The notes: generated by a model from the sequence alone, not told the origin. DNA of 64,000 nt from Breoghania sp. (GCF_030066895.1 NZ_JASJAV010000001.1:434001-498000); one strand, 5' to 3'. Shown: positions 1 to 11,199, counted from the stretch's first letter. Numbers and translations: made by a program.

Positions 1-152
1 TGGGCGTTCTGGACGTGGGACAATTACCCCCAAAGCCTTTCCCCTATCCGGGATAACTCCGCATTCCCCCAAACGCCGATTGAAGCGGACGACATCATTC
101 GCATGGCATTCGTTTTACATACCTGAGCGATGTCGACTGTCGCGGCTAAAGG
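1..152. other. left edge, no gene recognised
   Basis: Downstream flank of the MFS transporter gene. No frame here gives a recognisable product, and no hairpin with a T-run is evident. Confidence 0.3.
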
Positions 153-1274
153 CTATTTCCGCTCGCGTTTCAGTGCGGCGATATAGATTGCCAGGAAGAT
201 CACCAGCAATATGGGCGACAAGCAGTACATCTCGGCATAGCTCGTCGCCAAAACAATTGCCCCGGTCAGAACGGCCCCGCTGGCATAGCCGAGGTCCAAC
301 GACGACATGAAGATGCCGTTGGCCGCGCCCTTGCGATCGGCGGGTGAACGCCCGACCGCCCAAGCCTGCAGAGAGGGCTGCACCATGCTGAACCCCAGGC
401 CATAGAAGAGCGACGAGACGACCAGCAAAAGCTCCGAGTGGGAACAGGACAGCAGGAGAAGCTCGACAATCATCGCCACGATACCTGGAATGATGATGAC
501 GGCGTGCCCCTTGCTGTCGAAGATCCTCCCCACCAGCGGACGGCTTATGACGATCATCAGCACATAGCCGATGAAAAACATGAAAACATTTGCGATGCCG
601 CTTTCGGCGCCGAACAGCATGATGAACGTAATGATGCCGCTGAAGGCAACCGAATGGAGGAAGCACAGAAAGGCGGGAAGAACAGCGCGCGGCTCAAACC
701 GTCTCGCCGGCAGCGAGACGAACGGCTTTCGTGCCGCATCCGGCCGATTGAAAGGCGAAGCGCCAAATCGCAGACACACCATGAGCGCGGCGGCAAACAA
801 TACCGTCGAACAACCAAGCATCGCGGAAAAACCGGCCCAATTCATCAGCCATGCCCCCACCACAACGGACAGGGACGTGGCGAAGACGATCGATAGGGCG
901 AAATAGCCGATCCCCACCCCCATTCGACGCGGCGGAACGATATCGGAGGCGATCGTCGCCAAGGCGGTTGACGTCATGCCCCATCCGACACCCTGACAGA
1001 AGCGGAGGACGCACACCGACGGGATCTGCGATACGGCGAAAAGCAGAAGATTGGTGACAACCAGAATGGCACCGCCGATCAACAGAACCGGTTGTCGTCC
1101 GACCCTGTCCATCAGCGAACCGAAGACGGAGCGCGACAACAGGGCGGCAATCGCAGCCGCGCTGTAGGTGAGACTGGCACTCAGGTTGGATCCGCCGGCT
1201 TGCCGAATATGCGCGGTCAACGTGGGAACGAGCATTTGAAAGCCGACATAGGCAATGAAAGTGCTGAAAAGCAA
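153..1274 (-). CDS. MFS transporter
   Basis: Product is a 373-residue hydrophobic protein with about 11-12 predicted membrane helices and a typical MFS loop (SLMDRVGRQ, near residue 55), so an inner-membrane secondary transporter; the substrate cannot be read from the sequence. The only start in the open frame is a TTG inside the first helix, so the N-terminus is probably longer. The same frame continues upstream as TGRYISLL, then a TGA at 1293..1295, then a further stretch beginning with TTG at 1319 that has a purine-rich ribosome-binding site (complement of 1329..1340). The gene probably started at 1319 and carries an in-frame stop, either a real mutation or an error. Confidence 0.75.
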   Translation of the reverse strand: MLFSTFIAYVGFQMLVPTLTAHIRQAGGSNLSASLTYSAAAIAALLSRSVFGSLMDRVGRQPVLLIGGAILVVTNLLLFAVSQIPSVCVLRFCQGVGWGMTSTALATIASDIVPPRRMGVGIGYFALSIVFATSLSVVVGAWLMNWAGFSAMLGCSTVLFAAALMVCLRFGASPFNRPDAARKPFVSLPARRFEPRAVLPAFLCFLHSVAFSGIITFIMLFGAESGIANVFMFFIGYVLMIVISRPLVGRIFDSKGHAVIIIPGIVAMIVELLLLSCSHSELLLVVSSLFYGLGFSMVQPSLQAWAVGRSPADRKGAANGIFMSSLDLGYASGAVLTGAIVLATSYAEMYCLSPILLVIFLAIYIAALKRERK

Positions 1275-1319
1275 CGAGATGTACCGGCCCGTTCAGAGGT
1301 CGGCCGTAGATCGATTCAA

Positions 1320-1660
1320 GGCAGAAACTCCCCGTCCTCTGCCAGCTAAGATCAATCCTTTATTCCGGAGCGCCCGAAACCGGGCGACAGGTTGCCGGAC
1401 TCGGAAGTCCTAGCGTGGCAGACCGCAAGCACAATAAGTCGAGATTGGAGAAAACTGCAGGAATTTCGCTCTCGTGCGACGATATGGGGGGCGACGCGAC
1501 CGCACCTTCAACGCTCAATCAGCCAATAAACATCCAGCACGAACACGAGATTTACATGCGGATAAAATTCACCTTGATACAGCTCAGGGGAAGTTTCTGC
1601 GCCACCCTGTGATGGATACCGCCGATACGTGGCTTGTGAAGGATTGGCGTAAAGAGCTTG
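1320..1660. other. intergenic, no gene recognised
   Basis: About 340 bases between the presumed start of the MFS gene and the end of pleD. Short frames here have no recognisable motifs and no terminator with a clear T-run was seen. Confidence 0.3.
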
Positions 1661-3033
1661 TCAGGCCGCATCAGCGACGACGCGGTTGCGCCCGTCCCGC
1701 TTTGCGGCATAGAACGCGGTATCAGCGCGTTTGATCAGGTGTTCGATCGTATCGTCACGCCCGGCGACCGCCGCCACGCCGACGCTCACAGTCACATCGA
1801 TCGCCTTCGCCCCGCCCTGCACCATGAACGGCTCGTACGCGATGCGCTTGCGCACCCGTTCCGCCACTCCATAGGCAAGAGCCAGGATCCGTGTCCGGCA
1901 TCACGATGACGAATTCCTCACCGCCATAGCGGCACACCAGATACTGCCCACGCAACGAGCAGTGCATCCGGTACGCGAATTCCTTCAACACCTCATCGCC
2001 CACATCGTGGCCGTAGGTGTGGTTGATCGACTTGAAGAAATCGATATCGCAGATCAGGAAGGTCAGCCCCGTGCGTCGCTGCTGCGCCTGCTGGAAAGAG
2101 CTTTCCAGATGGGTGAGCAAATAGCGCCGGTTATGCAGGCCGGTCAGCTCATCGGTGACGGCCATTTCCATGGTCTCGCGCACCGAATGCAGCAGATAGT
2201 CGGCATAGCGCTTGCGGCGCACCTGCGTGCGCGTGCGTGCGATTAGTTCGTTCGTATCGACCGGACGCCGGATATAGTCGTTGACGCCGATTTCCAGTCC
2301 GCGGACCAGCCGCTCTTCGTCTTCCGGCTCCACGATCAGCAGAATTGTCAAGGAACGTGTCCGCTCAAGAGAACGCAGTTGCGAGCACAGACGCAGGCTG
2401 TCGAAGCCTTCCAGAGATAAGGACAGAAGGACAACGTCGAAATCGCCGCCCGCAACCCGAAAGAGCGCCTCCTACGGGTTGGTCTCCACCGAAACGTCCA
2501 ATGCGCTGGAGAGCCCCCGGCAATCCGCTCATAGGACGAGCGCCGGTCATTGACCAGCAGCGCCTTCCCGGCGCTGACGCGCAGAGTGTCCTCCACGTCG
2601 TCCATCTCGTCGTGGCCCATCTCCCGATTGGTGTGGGCCCGCATGGTCAGTTCGTCGGCGGCACGCTTCAGCCGGATGAGATTTCTCACACGCGCGATCA
2701 GCGCGATCTCGCTGTCGGGCTTGGTGAGAAAATCATCCACTCCGGCTTCGAGCCCACAGACCCAATCGGACGCCTGTCGAGCGCCGTCACCATGACGATC
2801 GGTACATGACGGGTCACCGGATTGGCCTTGAGACGTCGGCAGACCTCGAACCCGTCCATGCCCGGCATCATCACGTCGAGCAGAACGATGCCGCATTCTT
2901 CGTTTTCGCAGATCTCGAGCGCTTCCTGACCGCTGGTGGCAGTCAGGACCTCGAAATACTCCGCCATCAACCGCGCCTGAAGCAGCTTGACGTTGGCAGG
3001 TATATCGTCGACCACTAGGATGCGTGCGGACAT
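1661..3033 (-). pseudogene. pleD: PleD-type response regulator diguanylate cyclase, frameshifted
   Basis: Encodes two receiver domains followed by a GGDEF domain, the PleD architecture, which makes c-di-GMP when phosphorylated and controls the swarmer-to-stalk or motile-to-sessile switch. The first receiver starts MSARILVVDD and carries the phospho-acceptor Asp in LLDVMMPGMDG; the second keeps VNDYIRRPV; the cyclase has DELTGLHNRR, DIDFFKSIN and the active-site RYGGEEFV. The pieces lie in different frames, with breaks near 2760, near 2350-2550 and near 1880. The gene follows divK by 21 bases, a conserved pairing in this order. Start is ATG at 3033. As written, only the first receiver would be made. 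Confidence 0.85.
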
Positions 3034-3054
3034 GGGCTCGCATGAGCTCCTTGT

Positions 3055-3426
3055 TCAAGCTTCCCCGAGATAGAAACGGACCGTTTCCAGAAACTTCGCG
3101 ACGGAAATCGGCTTGGAGATATAGGCTTCGCATCCGCCCTGGCGGATTCGCTCCTCGTCCCCCTTCATTGCGAAGGCAGTGACGGCGATGACCGGAATGG
3201 TCTTGAGATCGTCGTCTTCCTTGATCCATTTGGTCACCTCCAACCCCGAGACCTCGGGCAACTGGATGTCCATGAGGATCAGGTCGGGCCGGTGGGCGCG
3301 CGCCAGGTCGAGCGCTTCCAGACCGTTTCGGGTCTGAAGCGTTGCGTAGCCATGCGCTTCGAGCAGGTCGTGGAAGAGCTTCATGTTGAGCTCGTTGTCT
3401 TCCACGATGAGCACGGTTTTTGCCAT
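3055..3426 (-). CDS. divK: DivK single-domain response regulator
   Basis: Product is 123 residues and a lone receiver domain: Asp pair in IVEDNELN, phospho-acceptor in [13 protein letters not shown], Thr/Ser switch in [11 protein letters not shown] and conserved Lys in YISKPISV. It is nearly identical in motif to Caulobacter and rhizobial DivK, which is phosphorylated by PleC/DivJ-type kinases, acts with DivL-CckA on CtrA, and controls asymmetric division. Start is the ATG at 3426, giving [10 protein letters not shown]; an upstream in-frame extension is not conserved in type. It is intact, unlike pleD immediately downstream, and is probably cotranscribed with it. Confidence 0.95.
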   Translation of the reverse strand: MAKTVLIVEDNELNMKLFHDLLEAHGYATLQTRNGLEALDLARAHRPDLILMDIQLPEVSGLEVTKWIKEDDDLKTIPVIAVTAFAMKGDEERIRQGGCEAYISKPISVAKFLETVRFYLGEA

Positions 3427-3536
3427 CAGAGCGCCTCTACTGGCGGGGCGAGGACGGCTGACGGCTTGCGAGGGTCTCTTCCCTTGCAGCACACTTTCAG
3501 CAACCCCGTCCCCCGGATATCGGTGAAAAGACTAAC

Positions 3537-3866
3537 GTGGATTCGTTTCGGAAAGGCAAACAGGTGATCGGAATCGAGCGAGACAGCGGATTGACGCCGC
3601 AAGAGGCAGAAGGAATCGCCGTCGAGGCACTGGGCTTCATCGCCCGTGAACCGGATCATCTTGGCCGTTTTCTCGCTTTCTCGGGCCTTGGTCCCGACAC
3701 CTTGCGCGATGCGGCGGCAGAACCCGGCTTCCTCGCAGGTGTCCTGGAATTCCTCATGTCGGACGAGTCGCTGCTGCTCACCTTTACCGAAAACGCGCGG
3801 ATACGGCCGACGATGATCGCCGTCGCCCATTTCCGCCTCGTTGGATCGGTCGACGACGATGTCTGA
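3537..3866 (+). CDS. DUF3572 family protein
   Basis: A 109-residue small acidic, mostly helical protein with the DUF3572 core (GLTPQEAEGIAVEALGFIA, then SGLGPDTLRDAA and FLAGVLEFLM). Function is unknown; genes of this family commonly sit divergently next to divK in Hyphomicrobiales, as here. The start used is GTG at 3537. The 110-base gap to divK must hold both promoters. Confidence 0.8.
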   Translation: MDSFRKGKQVIGIERDSGLTPQEAEGIAVEALGFIAREPDHLGRFLAFSGLGPDTLRDAAAEPGFLAGVLEFLMSDESLLLTFTENARIRPTMIAVAHFRLVGSVDDDV

Positions 3867-4156
3867 AGGCCGGGCCGGAGTAAACCCCGCATTCGGACAA
3901 ATCGCGAACCTGACGTCGGTACGCAACGCGGTTCTCGGCGTCCACATCATCCAGTTCATCGCCGATCCACGCTTTTTCGCCGGAGCAGATCCCGTGGAAG
4001 GCGCGACACTCTTCACCAACGACTGGCAGCGACCCGCGCCCATATCGAAACGCTGCTTGAGGCGGGATAACAGCGCCGCCGACAATCAAGGCGCGTGCTG
4101 ACCGCCGAGCTTCGGGTTATAATTTCCCCTCTTCACTACGACGGGTTCGTCAAGCC
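3867..4156. other. gap between DUF3572 gene and dinB
   Basis: An 80-residue frame begins at an ATG (3859) overlapping the DUF3572 stop, but its translation shows no family motif and switches composition half way. I do not call it as a gene. Confidence 0.3.
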
Positions 4157-5456
4157 ATGCAATCAGGCCCCTCCCAGCCCGGCCGGCCCCTCAAGGCGCT
4201 ATGCCGCGATTGCATGACGCCCGTCTCCCCGACTGTGCCGCACTGTCCCTCCTGTGGCAGCCCGCGCATCGTACGGCATGACGAACTGGATGAGTTGACG
4301 ATCGCCCATATCGACTGCGACGCCTTCTACGCATCGATTGAAAAGCGCGACGATCCGAGCTTGCGCAACAAACCGCTCATCGTCGGCGGCGGCAAGCGGG
4401 GCCTGGTCTCCACCGCCTGCTACATTGCCCGTATCTCCGGCGTGCATTCGGCCATGCCGATGTTCAAAGCGCTGGAAACCTGCCCGGACGCGGTTGTCAT
4501 TCCGCCCGACATGGAGAAATACAGCCGGTATCGGACGCGAGATCCGCGAAATGATGCGGGCGCTGACGCCACTCGTGGAACCGCTTTCCATCGACGAGGC
4601 CTTCCTCGATCTCACCGGCACGAAACGCCTGCACCATGCAAGCCCGGCCGAAACGCTCGCCCGTTTCGCCGCCACGGTCGAGCGGGAGATCGGCATCACC
4701 GTCTCCGTCGACCTGTCGCACAACAAGTTTCTGGCCAAGATGGAGTCCGACATGGACAAGCCGCGTGGGTTTTCCATCATCGGCCGGGCTGAAACGGCCT
4801 CGCTGCTGGCATCCCTGCTGGTCTCGAAGATCTGGGGCGTGGGCAAGTCGCTGGAGGGAAAGCTCGCCGCCGACGGCATCACGGCCATCGCGCAATTGCA
4901 GGCAACCGACGAAACGGATCTCGCCAAGTACTACGGCACAATAGGGCTCCGTCTGGCCTACCTTTCCCGCGGCCGCGACGATCGGAAAGTCTCACCAGAC
5001 AACGAAGCCAAGAACGTATCGGCAGAAACGACCTTCAACACCGACATCCGCGATGCGGATGAATTGATCCGGGTGCTACGCCGTCTGTCCGAGAAGATCT
5101 CCTTCCGGCTAAAGAAGGCAGGCATTGCCGGACGCACGGTCACGCTGAAGCTCAAGACACCTGATTTCCACATCCATACCCGCTCCCGTCAGCTTGCCGA
5201 TCCGACCCAGCTTGCCGACAGGATCTTCCGCACGGGACGCGAAGTGCTTCTCGGAGAGACGAACGGCCGCCGCTTTCGCCTCCTCGGCATCGGCGTTTCA
5301 GATCTCTGCGATGCAGCCTTTGCCGACCCGAACGATCTGGTCGACGAGGCCTCAACCCGCGCCGCCAAGGCAGAGCACGCAGTCGATACGCTCAGGGAGA
5401 AGTTCGGCAAGGACGCGGTCGAGCTAGGCTTCGTTTGGGGCGGCAAGCGGTCCTAA
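4157..5456 (+). pseudogene. dinB: DNA polymerase IV (Y family), one-base insertion
   Basis: Y-family translesion polymerase. An N-terminal Cys4 zinc-ribbon-like segment (CRDC and CPSC) precedes the palm motif [14 protein letters not shown], which is common in rhizobial DinB; further on are the catalytic [13 protein letters not shown], thumb helix-hairpin-helix [11 protein letters not shown] and the little-finger domain. An extra G at about 4527-4528 shifts the frame: the first frame reads ...MEKYSR and the other continues IGREIREMM. Removing one G restores a protein of about 432 residues, the expected length. As written, the catalytic SIDEA is lost. The stop overlaps the convergent eipB stop. 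Confidence 0.9.
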
Positions 5457-6358
5457 TTTGCCGGGCACGGAGCCGCGGGCTTGTAAAACTCGATATCGCT
5501 CAGGCCTCCGTCGATGGAGAAATCGCCATAATCGAGCAGCAAGCGGCGGGTGATGCCGTTGGCGTAGAGAAGAAACGATATCTCGTAGATCGGCGCGCTT
5601 TCCGTCATCTGCGTGCTGGAATCGTAGTAGCTGACCGTGACCGGCCAGGCACGTTCCTTGCCGATCTTGGCGACGACATCCGCATGATCTTCCCCGCGCA
5701 CGGCAGCGTTTGCGGACGCCTCGTTTCCATCTGTCTTGTCAACGGGCTTGCCGATAACCGTCAGAGTTGGGAACACGGCTCGGCCGCTTTCCGACCCGTC
5801 AAACGTATCCGCTTGAAGAATATGCCTTCCCGCCTGTGCAGCAGCGATGATCGCCTTCGTGTGTTCGACAGGGAGAAGCGCGTCGCCTTCGAAGGAAAGC
5901 GTTTCCTCGTCCGAGCGCTTCAGATCGACGACGATCCCGGTATCGTCATGGCGCGCATGCCCGAGCGTGTCTTCCGTTTGCACGCCGTTGGCGAAGGTAC
6001 GCACGGTGAAATCGAAGCCATTGCCACCTTCGTGGGACGACGTCTTCAGGTCCGTAAGCTGAGATCCGCCCTTGGTATCGAAGGCCCTCATCACCAATCG
6101 AAATGTCGACGTATACCCCTCACACCGCGATCCGCTAATGTCGTAGACGATGCGACCGTCAACGGCGGCGATGCCGGACCGATCGCTGGCGTCGTGCAAT
6201 TTCAGGTTATAGACCGCGCGATGCGGTACCAGATCCTCAACATTGGAAAGGGCCTGAGCCTGAGCGGCCGACAAGCCCATGAACGCGGCGGTCGCAATCC
6301 CCGCAACGCCCGAAAACAAACGGAAGGATTTGAAGGAACGACGAACGGAGTGCGGCAC
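5453..6358 (-). CDS. eipB: EipB family periplasmic envelope-integrity protein (DUF1849)
   Basis: A 301-residue exported protein: basic start, hydrophobic stretch and AQAQA cleavage site, then a beta-rich domain with [17 protein letters not shown] near its start. Brucella EipB is a periplasmic spiral beta-barrel needed for envelope integrity and held by one disulfide; the corresponding cysteines here are in GSRCEGY and in the last residues, APCPAN. The GTG at 6358 is chosen because GAGAGG lies six bases upstream and gives a standard signal peptide; an ORF extends to 6457 but its first 33 residues look non-coding. Intact. Confidence 0.88.
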   Translation of the reverse strand: MPHSVRRSFKSFRLFSGVAGIATAAFMGLSAAQAQALSNVEDLVPHRAVYNLKLHDASDRSGIAAVDGRIVYDISGSRCEGYTSTFRLVMRAFDTKGGSQLTDLKTSSHEGGNGFDFTVRTFANGVQTEDTLGHARHDDTGIVVDLKRSDEETLSFEGDALLPVEHTKAIIAAAQAGRHILQADTFDGSESGRAVFPTLTVIGKPVDKTDGNEASANAAVRGEDHADVVAKIGKERAWPVTVSYYDSSTQMTESAPIYEISFLLYANGITRRLLLDYGDFSIDGGLSDIEFYKPAAPCPAN

Positions 6359-6584
6359 GGATGAGCCTCTCGACCTGGGGACGTTTACGCGCGCGCCACA
6401 CCTTGGAATGGGGATGCGCTCCGCGCCGAAACCCGACGGAGACAACGGATGAAACAAGTCGGCGCCATGCGCCTGTCCAAGCTTGATAACATCCCCGCAT
6501 GAAAAGAAAGGATAACCCCGTTGCCGCCATTCGCAAATTGCGCCAATGCCCCCACCTCATTTTCCTGATCTGCCGGAGCCTCCC

Positions 6585-7048
6585 ATGAGTGCATCGATCG
6601 AAACCAGACTTGCCGATCTAGGCATTGTCCTGCCCAGTCCCGCCGCCCCTACCACCAACTATGTGCCCTATGTACTCAGCGGACGCACCTCTATATCTCC
6701 GGGCAACTCCCCTCCGACAGCTCCGGCATTGGCTTTAAAGACCGCTGCGGCGAAGATCTCTCGGTGGAAGACGGTCAAAAGGTCGCCCGCCTGTGCGCCA
6801 TCAACCTTCTTGCCCAGGCCAAGGCCGCGACCGGCGACCTGAACCGCATCGCCCGGCTGGTCAAGCTGACCGGCTTCGTCAACTGCACGCCCGATTTCGG
6901 CGACCAGCCGAAGGTCATCAACGGCGCGTCGGAGCTGATAGTCGAGGTTCTGGGCGACAAGGGACGTCATGCCCGTTCCGCCGTCGGCGTCGCCGGGCTT
7001 CCCTTCGGCGTTGCGGTCGAGGTCGAGGCGATCTTCGAGCTGTCCTGA
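6585..7048 (+). pseudogene. RidA family protein, one-base deletion
   Basis: RidA/YjgF family (imine or enamine deaminase, about 153 residues). The N-terminus (MSASIETRLADLGI, then NYVPYVLSGR) and C-terminus (DLNRIARLVKLTGFVNC, FGDQPKVINGASELIVEV) are in different frames. Restoring one base near 6690 yields the family-typical SGRTLYISGQLP. It belongs to the longer RidA subgroup without the canonical catalytic Arg context. It sits head to tail with a GDPD and a GNAT gene, a recurrent alphaproteobacterial order. Confidence 0.8.
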
Positions 7049-7075
7049 GACCATCGCTGAACGGGACACGTGCCC

Positions 7076-7829
7076 ATGTCTGCCCCCGATTGGCTGACCG
7101 CCCGACCGATTGCCCACCGCGGATTGCACGACGCATCCGCCGGTCGCATCGAAAACAGCCCAAACGCGGTTGCCGCTGCGCTTGAGCGCGGTTTTGCCAT
7201 CGAAGTCGACCTGCAGGAAACGGCCGACCAGGGAGCCGTCGTCTTCCATAACGACAATCTCGATCGGCTGACCCGCGAAACGGGTCCGGTCCGGACGCGC
7301 ACGCTTGCCGAGCTCGTAACCATTCCGAGTTCGCGACGGCAAGGACAGGCTTTGGGATCTGGATGCCCTCGTCGCCGGTCGCGTGCTGCTCATCATCGAG
7401 TTGAAGTCGCTCAACGCCCGCAACGGCCAACGTGCCTTCGTCGAAGGTGTCGCCGAAAAGCTCGCCTCCTATGACGGGTCGGTGACGTTGAAAACGTTCG
7501 ATCCCGAAATTCTGACCAATATTCGCCACGCCATGCCGGACCGCCCACGCGGCATCCTGGCGGAGAACACGCGCAGCGCGGAATGGCGCCGACAATTTGG
7601 CGTCATGGAACGCTTCATCCTGCGCAACATGCTGCATTGGCCACGCACCCGGCCCGATTTCATATCCTACGGCGTGCACTCCCTGCCCGCCCCCGCGCCC
7701 TGGATCATGCGCCACCTTTTCGGCGTGCCGGTCATGACCTGGACAGTGCGCACGGCCGACGATCGCGCGGCAGCTGCCCGCTATGCAGATCAGATCGTTT
7801 TCGAAGGCTTTGATCCGGATCGGATCTAG
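7076..7829 (+). pseudogene. glycerophosphodiester phosphodiesterase, frameshifted
   Basis: GDPD-family TIM barrel hydrolysing glycerophosphodiesters to glycerol-3-phosphate and an alcohol. Visible are PIAHRGLHD with ENS, metal-binding EVDLQETADQ and FHNDNLDRLT, then after a frame change near 7330-7340 LIIELKS and a C-terminal FGVPVMTWTVRT. The expected total of about 250 residues is met only if the two frames are joined. ATG at 7076 preferred over GTG at 7070. Only 27 bases follow the RidA gene, suggesting one transcript. Confidence 0.85.
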
Positions 7830-7951
7830 TCTCCGATCTCGACGGATCCCGCATTCCGATTTCCACGCGGATCATCCAGATCGCGCGTGACCATAGAACT
7901 GCCCGAACGACGTACTAGATATTCAAGAGCCTCGTCCCAAGCCATCAAGCG

Positions 7952-9267
7952 ATGACCGACAGTTCGAACCACATCATCCGCGTCCTCTCCACCCTCGCCG
8001 ATATTCCGGCAACCCGCTGGGACCGACTGGCCAATCCAGGCTGGATCCTGAGTGAGAGAGGACGACTTGAATCGTCACATCAAGCAGAGCGCACCTCTGC
8101 CCCAACAGGCGCGACCAAGCCCCTGACAGGCGGCGCAGATCCTCGACCGCCTGAATCAAAACTTCAAGAACCTGAATCAAAACGCGAAGAAACCACCTTC
8201 AACCCATTCATTTCAAATGCGTTTTTATACACACTTGAGGAGTCCGGCTGCGCAGCGCCCCGCACGGATTGGTTGGCACAGCACCTGTTGCTGGAAGACG
8301 AGGACGGGTCACCGCTGGCCGCAGCCCCCTGCTATGTGAAGACGCATTCGCAAGGCGAGTACGTCTTCGATTATGGCTGGGCGGATGCATTTGAACGGAC
8401 CGGCGGGCGCTACTATCCCAAGCTGCAGATCTCGGTGCCGTTCACGCCCGCAACCGGTCGCAGGCTGCTCGTGGGTCCCGACATCGACCGCGACACCGGC
8501 CGTGCCGTTCTGGCCGCCGGTCTCCATCAACTGTGCGACCAACTCGGCCCCTCTTCCGTCCACCTCACCTTCCTGCCGAAGGACGAAGCCGAGTTTCTCG
8601 ACCGCGACGATTTTCTCATTCGCACCGATCGCCAGTTCCATTGGACCAATCGCGGTTACGAGACATTCGACGACTTCCTCTCCACGCTGGCCTCGCGCAA
8701 GCGCAAGGCCGTGCGTCGCGAACGTCGCGAAGCGCTGCAGAACGACATCACGATCGAATGGCTCACCGGCAAGGACATCACCGAGGACCATTGGGACGCC
8801 TTCTACGAATTTTACATGGACACCGGCTCGGGCAAGTGGGGACGGCCTTACCTCAACCGCACCTTCTTTTCGATGCTGGGGGAGCGCATCCTGCTGGTGA
8901 TGGCCCGACGGGATGGTCACTACATTGCCGGAGCGCTCAACATGATCGGCTCCGATACCCTCTATGACCGTTACTGGGGCTGCACGGAGGATCACCCCTT
9001 CCTGCATTTCGAGCTATGCTACCACCAGGCCATCGACTACGCGATCAGCCACCGCCTCAGGCGCGTGAAAGCGGGAGCTCAGGGAGCACAACAAGCTCGC
9101 CCGCGGAATACATGCCCGAGACGACCTGGTCGGCCCACTGGATCGCCCATCCCGGCCTGCACCGTGCGGTTGAGGATTACCTAGAGGATGAACGCCGCGC
9201 GGTGGCGGAAGAACAGGAGGTCCTGAGCCACCACGCCCCCTACAGACGGGGTGAAGGGACTGAGTGA
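7952..9267 (+). pseudogene. GNAT-fold acyltransferase (DUF482/PF04339-like), frameshifted near its end
   Basis: Homologous in style to the FemAB-like GNAT proteins found next to HIT genes in Hyphomicrobiales (core: NPFISNAFLYTLEESG, YGWADAFERTGGRYYPKLQ, SRKRKAVRRERREA, GADTLYDRYWGC-like region). Reaction unknown. Two oddities: about 48 residues of low-complexity, charged sequence (about 8037..8195) are inserted just before the NPF motif, containing an in-frame 13-base direct repeat (8150..8162 and 8171..8183); and a frame change near 9065 moves the last 65 residues (MPETTWSAHWIAHPG) to another frame. Joined length is about 438 residues, longer than usual because of the insert. Confidence 0.75.
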
Positions 9268-9426
9268 GAGCCCTGAAACGACTCCCGTTTCGGCGCGAGT
9301 TGAATCGTTTTCTCAATGCCGGGCGCCGCGGCGCGACTGCGTCGTGCACCTTCGTCTCGTTTTGTCCGAAGCGAATTTGAGCTATAGGAAACGCGATCCT
9401 AACAACAACCGGTGGAAGCTGAGTCC

Positions 9427-9860
9427 ATGACCACGCCCGACTATGCCGACCAGAACGTCTTCGCGAAAATCCTGCGCGATGAATTACCCTGCCACAAGAT
9501 CTATGAAGACGACAACACCCTGGCCTTCATGGACGTGATGCCTCGCGGCGACGATCATGTGCTGGTGGGTCCCCAAGGCCGCTTCGCGCAACCAACATTT
9601 TCGACATCGCCCCCGCCGACCTAACGACGCTGATGGCGACAGTCCAGAAGGTCACCCGCGCCAGCATCGCCGCCTTTGAGGCCGACGGCTGCACCATCCA
9701 GCAGTTTTCAGAAGAAGCAGGCGGACAGGCGGTCTTTCACACCCACGTCCACGTCATTCCGCGCTTCACCGGCGTGAGCCTGCGCCCCCATACCGGCGAG
9801 ATGGGCGATCAGGACGTGCTGGCCGCTCAGGCCGAAAATATCCACCAGGCGCTGTCCTGA
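9427..9860 (+). pseudogene. HIT family protein, two one-base insertions
   Basis: Histidine-triad nucleotide-binding hydrolase of about 143 residues. ATG at 9427 starts TTPDYADQNVFAKILRDE; the signature FHTHVHVIPRF is in the C-terminal part. Between them, one extra G in the GGG near 9568 and one extra C near 9590 break the frame; removing both restores VLVVPKAASRNIFDIAP. It probably ends the RidA-GDPD-GNAT-HIT run. Confidence 0.85.
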
Positions 9861-9936
9861 CCATCTTCAAAGAGCGCTTCACACGATGACCGGCACGAAC
9901 GCCGCGCGAAACCTGTCTCCGCAGCGTTCCGTGCGT

Positions 9937-10289
9937 TCATAACTCCAGCACCATCCAGCCGCCGATCGGGATCGCCCCAGCGCTCAATATCCCGAATATG
10001 AGGCGCTGACGGGTGCTCAGAAATACCGCGAACCCGGCCACAGCCGCGACAACGCGCAGCCAGATCGGCGCCTCCGCCAGCGAACCGGCCGGAAACAGGA
10101 TCAGCCTCGCGATGACGCCCGCCACCAGCGCGGTCGCCACCGCCTTGACCCAGGCGAGTATCTCGCTGTCCTCGCGCAGACGACCCGCGACCACCACGCC
10201 AATCCAGCGCCATATGTCAGTCGCAAGCCAACCTGCGACGATGATCATCACATAGAGGGCCACCACCAGGCATCTGTCATCGCATTCAT
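9937..10289 (-). pseudogene. azlD: AzlD family branched-chain amino-acid exporter subunit, frameshifted at the start
   Basis: Small four-helix membrane subunit that partners AzlC to export branched-chain amino acids or their analogues. Most of the protein (VALYVMIIVAGWLATDIWRW through QRLIFGILSAGAIP) is open, but the start (MNAMTDAWWW) lies in another frame because one base is missing near 10258. The ATG at 10289 overlaps the azlC stop (ATGA), the usual coupled arrangement. Confidence 0.75.
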
Positions 10290-11023
10290 GGCCGCACCGC
10301 GTTGGCGATGCGCGTCCCGGCATAAGCCAACGTGCCGCCGAGAAGTCCGGTTCCACAGAAGATCGAGCCCCAGCACATAGACATAGAAGAGCGGTCCCAG
10401 AACGAGCCCGGCGGTCATAGCCGGCTTTTCCTCGCTCTGCCGCGACGCCTCCCACAAGTAACAGAGAAAGTAGACCGGGATCAGCAGGAACAATGCCGCC
10501 GTCAGAGGCTCAGGCATGGCACCCACAAGCTCATAGGCAATGCCGGTCATGCAGAAAAGACGAACCCGGAAATCGTCGCCCCGAACCCCAGGAAGAAAGG
10601 CAACCTCCCCTCTCTCGGCAGGTTCGGCAGGTGGATCATCGCGTAGACCCAGGCCGTCACCGCGACGAAATGAGAGGTCAGACAATTTCCAGCGCGGCAT
10701 TCGACGCCCTTCGACCCGCAGGACGGGCATCAACGCCACGGACATGGGCATCAAGCGCACCGATGCGAGCGCCACGGCGATCTCGGTGGGAATGAGCTCC
10801 ATGCCGGAGGTGATAGCTCCCGTCATCACCACGATGGAAGGCAGCGCCCACACGAGCCCGGTCAGCGCCAGCGTTTCGCCGAGCGACAGCCCGCTCCCAC
10901 GCGCAAGCCCGGCATATCCGATAAAGGCCGCGGTCTCAGAATGACGGCAGGAAGTGAAACCACGGCACGAGCACCGCGAAAGAACCGGACGCAACCGGAA
11001 GGACAAGGCTCCGGCCGTGACAT
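10286..11023 (-). pseudogene. azlC: AzlC family branched-chain amino-acid exporter, several frameshifts
   Basis: Membrane permease subunit of the AzlCD pair. Recognisable parts are FIGYAGLARGSGLSLGE, WALPSIVVMTGAI, the conserved ALASVRLMPMSVALMP and the late helix PLTAALFLLIPVYFLCYLW. Frames change near 10940, near 10600-10700 and near 10340-10370; the true C-terminus LAYAGTRIANAVRP ends at 10286. Start is placed at ATG 11023, giving MSRPEPCPS, followed by the FFRGARAVVSLPA segment. At least three indels make this one of the worst-damaged genes of the window. Confidence 0.7.
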
Positions 11024-11199
11024 CTCATCGACTTCAGACAAGGGACAGATCCATTTGGAGATTTAAAAATTAGAGATGACACACTAACAAGCCGGAACCG
11101 CTAGGTCAGGTCATAAGATGCATGTGCTGACGGATAGCCTACGCATTTTTGTCATAGCTAAAATGGAAAAATCGGCTCTGGAAAAGGATTTCCTCCCCC

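Noticed and set aside
3841-4101. 80-residue ORF overlapping the end of the DUF3572 gene
   Set aside because: No motif, no clear ribosome-binding site, and the composition changes along its length.
4520-4540. Programmed frameshift in dinB and similar genes
   Set aside because: No slippery heptamer or downstream structure is evident, and simple removal of one base in a G-run restores the family sequence.
9265-9300. Terminator after the GNAT gene (GAAACG / CGTTTC)
   Set aside because: Six-pair hairpin without a T-run; too weak to call.
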